Assembly (NCBI GenBank): GCA_947179485.1
Contig: OX359247.1
Location: forward strand, 41,144,801 to 41,208,800
Length of the DNA: 64,000 bases
Source: Allacma fusca
Lineage: Eukaryota > Arthropoda > Collembola > Symphypleona > Sminthuridae
Direction of reading: 5' to 3'
Every line of letters begins with the position of its first letter. Within the stretch, counting starts at the first letter, position 1. This document shows positions 55,415-64,000 of this stretch, in pieces. The position numbers and the translations under genes are program-made. The notes under the pieces are model-generated. The model was not told the origin of the DNA and made no database searches. It worked only from the letters and a program-made list of their open reading frames with translations.

Positions 55415-56653
55415 TGTGAGTGTGTGACTAGTGTCACTCACTCACGTCACACTCACTCCAATTGTTGTGGTGAGGAGTCCAGGGTGTTATATCCCAGGAG
55501 TGATGACGTCAGGGAGTTTATGCTGGACCTGCAAAATTAAAAATTAGAATGTAGGTCATGGGAAAAAAGTGTAAACAAATAGTTTACATTTTTTTCCCAT
55601 GAAATATTATTTTTTTCCTCCCTTCATATCCTTATCCCCAAATAAATAAAATGTAAAACCCTTACCTTATGTACCTTCCTAAGAATCCCGGACCCCTTCC
55701 AAAGTATAAACAGGGCTGCTTTTTCTCCAAAAAGGGCAGACTTGTAATGAGTCTCCTGTCCATGAGTTGCTCGTGGTGAAACTTTCCGGGGAAATCCCAG
55801 GCTCTGTACTCCGACCTCTGGTCTGGAATAATTTAAACCGCGGTTTTCCCGCTGGTCTTACCTAAGCCCTACCTATAAAGCCCTCCTCCGTCCAATCCCA
55901 CTCCAGTATTTTTTTCCGGTGGTGAATTTAAAATTCACCCAGACCGGTTACCTGTTGTCATTGGAGTATTGTATGGTTGTTTTTTTTGGAGAATTAAAAT
56001 TAAAATAAAAGTATTTTTTTTGAGTTTCATTTTTGAAATTTTGATTTTTTTTGTGTCCGAAGTCCCTGGTTTCGTGTGGAAAACTTTGTGTAAGTTGTCC
56101 TTTCGTTTTTATTATTTTTTTGGGAGGATTAATTTTTTTATAGTGTCAGTGGGTCAAGCCAAACCTTCCCTCCTTACCTGTACTTAATTTAGGCATCCTG
56201 AAATTCCTTCCCTATATTAAATTAAAATATTTGAGTCCGGTCTTAGGACTCGGATATTTAATTAAAAGCGTTAAAATTAAAATTATAGCGTGGTACTCAA
56301 CGTTTTGCCCCTTGTAATTAATTAAATTCGGGTTTAATTAATTACCCCTTTCGTTATTTTATTTGAAATTAAATTAAACTCTTTTAGTAAAATCCGGGTA
56401 AATCGGTTACATTATCCCCCTTAAAATTAAAAGGTTATTTTGTTCCAATTAATTTAAATTAAATTAATTGAAGTAGTTAGTTCACCTAAGCCTAGTGGGA
56501 CTAAAACTAAATCTGCGCGTAAATTAATCGAAGTAGTTAACCACATAAGCCGAGTGCTGCTAAAGTAGTAAAGTAGTTATTTATGTAAGCCGGTCCCGCC
56601 TAACTTATTTTCGAGTTTAGTTTCTTTAAATAAACCATGTGTCAACCCTCACA
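55415..56653 (+). repeat. 3' LTR
   Basis: 1239 bp, same boundaries TGTGAG...CTCACA as the 5' copy. It is followed directly by the target duplication AACGA. The end lies 232 bases before the splice acceptor of the LDLa exon at 56886. Confidence 0.95.
56629..56634 (+). terminator. AATAAA signal at the extreme end of the 3' LTR
   Basis: AATAAA only 19 bases before the LTR end; the same in the 5' LTR at 47896-47901. If used, the transcript would end at or beyond the LTR boundary, leaving almost no U5. Other AATAAA words occur earlier in the LTR (near 55643), upstream of the TATA box. Confidence 0.4.
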
Positions 56654-56885
56654 AACGAGAGCACAATTTGCAATTTCTGACGAAAATTGTAAATAAATAC
56701 GAGCCTTATACCGTATCCAGATTTTATGATGGATAAAAACACCATGGCGGTAAAATAGATAAAGGAACTTTTGTCAAATTTCCGATTTTTGGGACAACGT
56801 GGGTAGTTTTCGAAAGCGCTTATTTTTTGTAAATATATGATTTAATGTGAAAATGATACAACATTCCATTGAATAATTGTTGCAG

Positions 56886-58029
56886 ATTGGCATGCAACTG
56901 TCCTTGCAATTATTTCCAATGTACCAACGAGTTCTGTGTGAATCCCAGTTCTTTAAATAATGAGATAGATGACTGCGGCGACGGTTCCGATGAGATTAAA
57001 GGGATCCGGAAATTGTTCTACAAGACTAGTCATAACTACAAAATCTGGGATATTGAAAACACCAAGTAAAAATGCCATTACACGAAACGACACCCCGAAA
57101 GATACAGGTTGATAAGCACCGATTACTTTTGTGATGGAATTTTAAACTGTCCAGCAAGTGATCCAAGAATTTGTAACAACTATAAAAAGAATCTATCCCT
57201 ATGTTCCGACTCCACTCAAATGGGATCCCGGGTTCCATCCAAGTTAAACAACTGCATTCACTTAACTGACGAATCAAATTGTCCAGTCTTCATAAGTGGT
57301 TCAATCAAATGCACCAATGAAAACAAATGCATTCCTCCCCAGAATCTCTGCAACGGAGTCCGTAACTGCAACGATGGATCTGATGAGATGAACTGTGATA
57401 GTTGCAGTAATTCTAGATCCAACTTTCATTGCCCTAGGAGCAAGACCTGTATCAATACCCGGAGCCGTTGTGATGGTAAGCGTGATTGTGCAGAAGGCGA
57501 ATATAAGGAAAATTGCAACGATTGCCAAAACACGGACTTCTTGTGCAGCAAGGAAAAAAAATGTATTCCAAAACACTACCGCTGCGATGGAAGACCGAAT
57601 GATTGCGATGGAAATATGGACGAAATAAATTGCCCAGAATGTGTGGACAATGATTTTTTATGCAAAGGGGATCAAAAATGTATTTCTGGGCACAGGACTT
57701 GCAACGGAGTTTTTGACTGCGATGACGAGTCGGATGAGAAGAATTGCATAAAATGCAAAGGTTATTCATTTCATTGTAAAACTGAAAATAAATGCGTTCC
57801 CTTTCCTAGTAGGTGTGACGGTAAAAAGGTCTGCCTGGATAGTGAGGACGAGAAAAATTGTAAAAAATGCTCGAAGGAATCTTTGTTCTATTGTTACAAA
57901 TCTAGAAGATGCATTGAAGGAAATTTAAGGTGTGATGGGAAGACGGACTGTGAAAACAATGAAGACGAGGACCAACCTTGTCCAAGAATATCAACAGATG
58001 GGTCAAATGATTATGCTTATACAGATTAG
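56886..58029 (+). CDS. LDL-receptor class A repeat protein, 3' part
   Basis: Two exons are visible, 56886-57065 and 57108-58029; the 5' end is missing or lies upstream of the retrotransposon. The first exon follows the acceptor AATTGTTGCAG. The in-frame TAA at 57067 is removed if the 42-bp GTAAAA...ATACAG segment (57066-57107) is an intron, and the join keeps frame. About eight LDLa units follow: a divergent first one (CNYFQC...CGDGSDE), a partial second, then six regular repeats with six cysteines and SDE/DE calcium-cage acids (for example CNGVRNCNDGSDEMNC). LDLa repeats are extracellular ligand-binding modules. The protein ends NDYAYTD without a membrane segment, so it is probably secreted. 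The trypsin fragment at 44450 might belong to the same gene, nudel-style, but the splice phases do not match directly. Confidence 0.8.
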
Positions 58030-58103
58030 GTCAAAATACAATATTAAGGGGCCCTGTTTTGTGCCGTCTGAATATTCCCCCTGAATGGCGGATACGATTA
58101 CTA

Positions 58104-58140
58104 AATAAATCAAAAGTAAAAATAAAATAAAAATAAATAA
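58104..58140 (+). terminator. Poly(A) signals after the LDLa gene
   Basis: AATAAA at 58104-58109 and further overlapping AATAAA words up to 58140, 75-110 bases after the stop codon of the LDLa gene. Confidence 0.6.
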
Positions 58141-58439
58141 ATTACTGATTTACCTGGGGACTTTTTTATAACATCCTTAAGGATAACCATAATAATTATA
58201 TAATTATATGAATACATGTATATAAGGAGCTTTCAGTTCTTGAGGCGTAACCTTATATGATGTTAGCTGCAGCTAAAATACTGATAGTCAGCTATTGGAG
58301 GAAAGTGCTTTTTTTAAAACACCCTCAAAATAACATGGAAAATATTTGTGCTGGTTTGTAATTAGCGCGAGGAATGGATTACATGAAAAATGTTTATGTA
58401 GAAAAAATTGAACGCTTCGGCGTGCACGAGTGTCCAATT

Positions 58440-58645
58440 CATACTTGCAGCCGTACAGTTCATAAGGTTGTGAACTGAACTGAACTAGCCCTAATTTTCA
58501 CTGTTTTTGAACGAACTTGAACGAACTAGCTAAATGCAAAATTTTGATTGAATGAATTTGAATTGAACTCAGAAGGACTTGTTATGAATGTGAACGAACG
58601 TTCATCATACGTTCATATAACCCAAAGGGAACTGAATTGAGCTTT
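58440..58645. repeat. GAAC/GTTC-iterated patch
   Basis: GAACTGAACTGAAC, GAACGAACTTGAACGAAC and ACGTTCATCATACGTTCAT lie within 200 bases, mostly GAAC on the plus strand with GTTC at the edges. It resembles the self-iterating MITE interiors elsewhere in the window. Termini are not resolved. The remaining flank up to 59099 has no recognised gene. Confidence 0.45.
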
Positions 58646-59099
58646 AGAGTTAGGGTTTGAATATAAACATATATTCTTGAAAACAACACGAATACTGTAT
58701 CATCTATAACTGATTGGTATGGCCATATTTTTTGTAGTTCTTGAAATGGATTATGGATGAATGTGTACGAGAAAAGTCTGAGTTGAGTAAAATGCAGGCT
58801 GGGGAAAACTGAGATTTACTGCACAAAAAACTACTTTACTATTTAATTTTGTCAAAATACTTTAGAGCCAAATTACAAGTACTGATGCCAATTACAGACT
58901 GCCACATTGCCTAAGATAGCTTGTATATATGGATTAGCTACAAAAGTTCACTCATCCCAACAGAACACATTAGGGAATGATAAATGCCAAAAATTATCAC
59001 TTAAATCTATACAATCGTATAGCGGAAGACGACCCGAACATTGTACATACCATTACGTTGAAAAAGCATTAGTGGGTGGGGTTAATATTGTAAGATTAA

Positions 59100-59179
59100 G
59101 GTATGTATGTATTTTAGGGGTTCGCTCTTATTAACTTAATGAGATGAGACTGCTCAGGCCACCAATGCGCCCATTGCAG
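59100..59179 (-). repeat. SINE-like dispersed repeat, copy 3
   Basis: On the minus strand it reads CTGCAATGGGCGCATTGGTG, GCCTGAGCAG, then GCGAACCCCTAAAATACATA with an ATAC tail, parallel to the copy at 29839. It lies about 100 bases beyond the 3' end of the LINE remnant, in the same orientation. Confidence 0.65.
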
Positions 59180-59280
59180 ATTTCTCTGTACTAGTTACTG
59201 TGTGCGATTTTTCAAAACGGCCTATTGCAATTGAGTAGTACAACAGGTCGCTTGCACTCGTCTGCTCGAAAAGACATGTC

Positions 59281-60420
59281 TATGTATGTATGTATATTTA
59301 TTGTGTTTTTGAGAATGCTCATACACAAGGTTTACAGAATAGATCAAATTTTCGTTTTAACATTCCACATTTTTTACAATTCGACTCTAAATAAAATATA
59401 ATTATTTATCAAATACAATATACGTAGATATATATTTGGCTGTTCTACATAAACCGTAGAAAAACTCGTATAGCTCATTTAGTGGTACAATTTCCGTGGT
59501 GCACATTAGATTAGCAAAATACTTCTTAATATCTATATTTTGATACTGCATGCAATGACCTAAATATTGTTTCCTAGTATTTTCGAGGGCATGACACTCT
59601 GTGTAGAAGTGAATCCATGATTCCTGGCTGTAACCACAAAGACATATATTATGTACATTAACTTTACACAGGTAATTTCTACATCTAATTTCTGATTTAT
59701 CAACCGCGCTAGTCGAACTTGTGCTATTAGTTTTTTCTTATAAAAAGGCAAGTCGGACGTTAGGTATCCAGGAGAAATTTCATTTCTTAGAAAGTATTTG
59801 TATATAGGCGTCTCCTTAGAGTTCAGGATAGCGTCAACATCATGTAGTAGAGATTGCATTGAAGACGCTTGTATAATTGCATTAAAATGTTTCCCTATCC
59901 ATTCCGTAGTAAGAATATCCCAATTAATTTCGAACCCCAGATTATGAAGTTCTGTTCGTATCAGTCTTGCCCAGTTCCATTCTGGTGGTTATTCACTATT
60001 TATGTCCAGTTGGATTAGTTTCTTTAGTACTACATATGGGTTGCGATGGCATTCCATTTTCGGTATTTTACATAAGTATAATAATGCTAATTTAAGGATC
60101 GTACATTTGATTTTGCAACGTCCTCGCTCTATTCTGCTAACGTGATTGGAAGTACTGTAATTCAGGCAAAGAACCTTTCTAATGACTTAAGTCAAGAAAA
60201 CATACTTTCAAATAAATATTTCTAATTATACTAAAAGCTGGGCATGTTGCTAAGAAGTGAAAGGCGTCATCGTCCTCATCCTCCAGTCCACACTGTAAAC
60301 ATAGAGAGCAGGTAGCAATTCCTATTCTGTAGAGGTGTTTTGGGAATCTTCCATAAGACAAGGGTAACAGCGGATTGAGCGGAGAGGGAAAATGCATAAA
60401 ATTAAACGTTATCACGTTAA
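59281..60420 (-). pseudogene. LINE (non-LTR retrotransposon) 3' remnant
   Basis: Minus-strand coding fragments in more than one frame. At 60415-60179 the frame reads PLSYGRFPKHLYRIG, then CSLCLQCGLED...HFLATC, the Cys/His motif that follows the reverse transcriptase in many LINEs. Further downstream, about 59990-59530, come WARLIRTEL, KKLIAQVRLARL and then CLCGYSQESWIHFYTEC, a second such motif. Frame changes and an in-frame stop near 59990 show it is dead. The 3' end, about 59300-59281, is a short (ATAC)n tail, as for LINEs that end in microsatellites. The two Cys/His motifs suggest two overlapping or nested remnants. Confidence 0.6.
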
Positions 60421-62351
60421 CACAAAAAGGTGAAATTAGAATAAGAATATTTCATCAGTTATAATCTCAAAAGATAGCACGCTGGGTTTTCTGGTTTTTG
60501 ATAATCCATTTCAATGACTTTAAATTACAAATAAAAGAAACAGCTATTTACAATCAAACCGGTTTTTAACATTTAATAACGCATATTCGGCACAATTTGG
60601 AGTAAGTTTCGTATTAATATTATTTTATCAGTTTTTTACTGAAACATTCGAGTTTAGTCTAAGTTCAAAGCTAGCTGCAAAAATAAAACTAAGTGTCACT
60701 TAAATATAGTATAAATGGCTTGGACTAATTGACACGCTAATGACAGAAAGAGAACTGAACTTAAACGGCACGAACAATTTTGTATTGTGAATAAACTGCA
60801 AGTATGGTCCAATTGATTTAAGCCTTCTGTTGTGTCGTCCCAGAATTGAGTATAAAGGATGCATTTTTAGAGAAAACAACCAGGTGACTGTATGAAAGGA
60901 TCGCCAATTTGGATATGATCCAAACATTTTCTAATGTTCTTTACTTTTTACTGTCATCATGACTAATTGTAAGTCAAAGAAATGAATTTTAGAAAATCTG
61001 CAAGAATATTTGTACGTGCTGCAAATGTCGTGTTGTCGATATTATTGTACGTTATAAGTCATGGGTTACTGGGTTACTCCCTTATGAGGGTTAGAAGCGC
61101 AGGGTCACTGTGATTTAGAATGTTCATACATGAATGTATGTATGTCCAAAATTTTTGGAGCTTTGTCCCTCAATCAAGGGGAAACAAAAATATAAAATCA
61201 TTTTAGTATAAAAATCAAATTGTTTGCGGTGCTTTCAGACTGTAATATATTTATATGATACCGCATGTAGGTTGATATGTAATTCGAATTAAATTTAAAA
61301 AAAAAACTATAAATAAATATAGGTTGCGTTCATAACATTACTGTGAATCAACACAGCTCATGATATGTTGTCATTAAGTTGTTACTCGGTACCCACAGGT
61401 CCTGAAATGAAAGTGTTAGAATCTAGAGATAAGCAGTATGTATTCGATATATGTAATTGCCTATTACTTATTTGTATCTTGATGACTCAGGCGTTCCTGA
61501 AAACGAGCGGTTAATAGAACCAGGACTACAAAATTCTTGTGTTTCTTGCGAATGATAAAATAACCTCAGCTCTGGCGACACAACCAGATAAGCAACTTCC
61601 ATGTCCAAATTCTGAACTATACTCAAATGACCAATAAGGGGACGTTCAAGTATTTCATTACGCAGAATTCTCTAAAAACACGTACACATGAGTAGTCCCA
61701 CGAGGTGACAGCCATCAAATTAAGGAAGCCGATTTTTTTTCGGGATATATTTATTCAAATTTATAAAAAACCAGATATTTATCAATTTTCGGCCGCGAAA
61801 CAATCAATAAAAATTTCAATGTATTTTGGTGGCAACATAATTGATACAAAGGAACGTGGGATGGTGCTTTAAATGTTTTTTGTGGATTAATTTGTAGCAA
61901 CGGGCAACTGGGTTCGAAAATCGGAAAAAATTGATGTCATAATAAAAAGAAGTACGTCTTTTGCATTTATATTTTATGGCTAATTATAAACGTTTTTTAT
62001 CGAAATGAAACCACTCACACTACCCCTGCCTTATGAAATACTTAAAAGACCCTTATGTACATATGCGTATTCCAATCTCCTGCTAAGAGTAACCATAAAA
62101 GCCGCTGACTTTGTCTGATAATTAGAAATCATAATTTTATTGAAAATTAGCTGAACTTGGTTTAAGCACAATGTATTGATATTATGTCAATTCTGCCTAT
62201 AGTAAGAAGGTCGTGATTTATGCTTATAACCAGTTTTGAAGCTGGCATTGACTGCTCTGGTCTTCTTAGACACACTGACTGTTTGTATTGTCACCATTTA
62301 TACTCCAGGACAGTTCAAATACATCCCACACATATCATCTTGGAAAATAAA
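60421..62351. other. Intergenic, no gene seen
   Basis: Nearly 2 kb of AT-rich DNA without recognisable coding sequence. The frame at 60700-60927 (minus) has no motif. The last 300 bases should hold the promoter of the secreted-protein gene; no distinct element stands out. Confidence 0.4.
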
Positions 62352-64000
62352 ATGACAGGGGTTTTTACATTTCTGTTAGTTATTGCTGCCGTAGTCTCAA
62401 CTTTTCATCAATGCTCTTCGCATAGACTGACCAAGGAAAACTTGGTTCCTACAACAACCAGGTTTGTATGGTTTCTAAAATGTTTCCAAGATTATAGAAA
62501 GTAATAATAGGTTTGGCCTTAGGCGTGACCAAAAGTAATTTATTGTAGATCGCTTTCTGCAGAATATAACATTGGAGAATTTAGTAGAATCTTAAGGGAA
62601 AATTGAATTAAATGTTTAAAAAGGAACGGGAAGGGAAATGTTAAGACAAGACGACTATGAGTTGTTATGTAAATTAATAATTTAGTCTATAAATGTAAAG
62701 CTGTGCTTAAATTTATGAGTATCATTATTCATTAACTGAGGGCCCCCTAAAAGCAGTCAAATTTTATTCGACACCGATTTCCTGTTGTTACCACTGTAGT
62801 TGTAATTGTACAATAAGGTTACTCGTGAAGTCGTAAACTTAAAAACCCAGAAAGTATCGTAGTCATTTAATACTTAACAATTGCGTAAAGTTTATACATA
62901 TGCAATAGTTGTTTCTATAGGATGGTGTGAGCAAAAGATTCATGGTAGATGATTCTCACAATTGAGTAGAAATATAAGCATAAAGATTTTGACGGGGCTC
63001 TGTGAGACATGCTTGAGTTTTGTGACATACTCACAATGAGCATTAAAGTTCGTCAATTATTAAATAGTATCAGGAAACACAGGTGTTGCCAAAACGTTTT
63101 CCATCTTCAACCTCACGTGTTTTATAAAATGTTTGTCTCCTGGTAATTTATTATAACAATTTAAGTCAGTACTGTTACTTCCCTTGAAAATACGTAAATG
63201 TGCTTGAGTTTTTATGACGAATATCATTAAGATGGGTTTCGTGGATTGGCTGTTAGTATGAGTATAGACTGGCAATTTGTAGGATTTCCATTTCTTTTAA
63301 ATTCGTGCCGTGTAAAAAGCAGGAACTATGAACCGCTTACTCGTCCCTCAGATCAAAGAATGTCGGATAGATTCCAAATCCTGGAACCTATTTAAAAGAT
63401 GGACGAATTGGATTCCAGACGAAGCACTTATTGTATTAATTTTTCAAGACTTGTAGGCCCCGCCCCCAAACTTTACGAGAAATGGTTCAATTTCAAAAAC
63501 GTGTTCTTCAGGTTGCAAACATATGTATCTTGCATATCCACCATTTAAAACGAATTAAACATTAAACATGTTGGTTTTGGAAAACGCCTAAGGAGGGGAT
63601 CATGAGACTGTGGTTATGTATGATTAGGTAGAGTTGTAGAGTATGATTTATGGTCCTCTAAGTCAATGAGAAAAATTCAATACAAATTTTTTATAACGTA
63701 AGATAGATCCGACTCTACACAAATCAATTAATGAGGCTTTGGTCGTGTAGCAGTACACATGTACATATAATGAAAAAGTTTGTTCGTATTTCCAGGAGTG
63801 CGGAGAATACAGTGAAGACATGTCTTCCACACAAGTATTTGAACGTCTTCACGCAAAACTGCATTGATTTTGACGAACATTCCGACGATGAAGACCAAGG
63901 AGATTGTCCAAATAAAATGCATTTGACGCTGAATCCCGGTACCAAGACGGTCACATGTGTTTGCAACTTTGAGAGTGCTGAGGTGCCGTTGATTTACGTT
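62352..64000 (+). CDS. Secreted cysteine-containing protein, 5' part only
   Basis: Exon 1 (62352-62461) begins MTGVFTFLLVIAAVVSTF, a clear signal peptide ending near CSS. It stops at donor CAG|GTTTGT. Exon 2 starts at 63796 after the acceptor GTATTTCCAG, joins in phase 2 and runs off the window. It encodes an acidic segment (DFDEHSDDEDQGDCP) and CVCNF, with five cysteines so far. The spacing CP...C-x-C...PLIY is somewhat like the small secreted DUF4789-type domains of arthropods, but this is a weak resemblance. A 1334-bp intron separates the exons. Function is unknown; an extracellular or cuticle-surface role is only inferred from the signal peptide. Confidence 0.65.

Larger units (their letters stand above)
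46683..56653 (+). mobile_element. Young Ty3/gypsy-type LTR retrotransposon
   Basis: A complete 9971-bp element. LTRs at 46683-47920 and 55415-56653 begin TGTGAG and end CTCACA. The host flanks carry a perfect 5-bp target duplication, AACGA, at 46678-46682 and 56654-56658. By eye the LTRs differ by two substitutions and a handful of small indels over 1.24 kb, so the insertion is recent. Gene order is gag, protease, reverse transcriptase, RNase H, integrase (the Ty3/gypsy order), then a third frame with zinc knuckles. No envelope-like frame with membrane segments is present. The 413-base leader (47921-48333) shows no obvious TGG-starting primer-binding site, and only a short purine run (TGGGAGA) precedes the 3' LTR. 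Confidence 0.95.

Noticed and set aside
44450..58029. One continuous nudel-like gene joining the trypsin fragment to the LDLa repeats
   Set aside because: Both visible donors of the protease exon are phase 1, while the LDLa exon at 56886 needs two upstream bases. The serine half of the protease is missing. Direct joining is not supported, though intermediate exons cannot be excluded.
58907..59134. 75-codon frame as a gene
   Set aside because: It runs into the SINE-like repeat at 59100 and has no domain.

Overview
The window looks like nuclear DNA of an invertebrate animal, most likely an arthropod. It is AT-rich, several genes are interrupted by short GT..AG introns, a globin carries the two classical animal globin intron positions, and the space between genes is full of LTR, LINE, SINE-like and short inverted-repeat (MITE) elements. 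A springtail (Collembola) is my guess, at low confidence. No rRNA, tRNA, CRISPR array or bacterial operon was seen.

Left to right: 1-12.5 kb has no convincing gene. It holds MITEs (two with imperfect 8-bp target duplications, hAT-like), a composite fold-back repeat, a LINE relic and an 11-copy tandem array (10645-11080). From 12577 to 25965 runs one uninterrupted reading frame of 4462 codons. It encodes a giant protein with coiled coils, a collagen-like glycine-rich block, a SecA-type ATPase core with nearly all signature motifs, a TPR-like segment and a hydrophobic module near the C-terminus. This is the exceptional object of the window: SecA is the bacterial/plastid preprotein-translocase motor, and a giant single-exon derivative in an animal-type locus has no obvious role. 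A pogo/Tigger-type MITE follows.

From 30 to 40 kb come three ordinary intron-containing genes that I could splice by eye. They are a 306-residue protein with two double-stranded-RNA-binding domains (minus strand, four exons), a 184-residue acidic coiled-coil protein (plus, two exons) and a 164-residue globin (minus, three exons). More MITEs and SINE-like copies lie between them.

From 44 to 58 kb there is a damaged trypsin-like exon that has lost its catalytic His region. A 9.97-kb, very young Ty3/gypsy LTR retrotransposon follows, with a perfect 5-bp target duplication and nearly identical LTRs; it encodes gag, pol and an unusual third zinc-knuckle frame. It sits just upstream of the 3' part of an LDL-receptor class A repeat gene, whose reading frame is kept open by what looks like a 42-bp intron. 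The right end holds a SINE-like copy, a broken LINE (minus strand) and the first two exons of a small secreted cysteine-containing protein that runs off the window. Splice sites were inferred by eye from consensus and phase; no transcript or database evidence was available.
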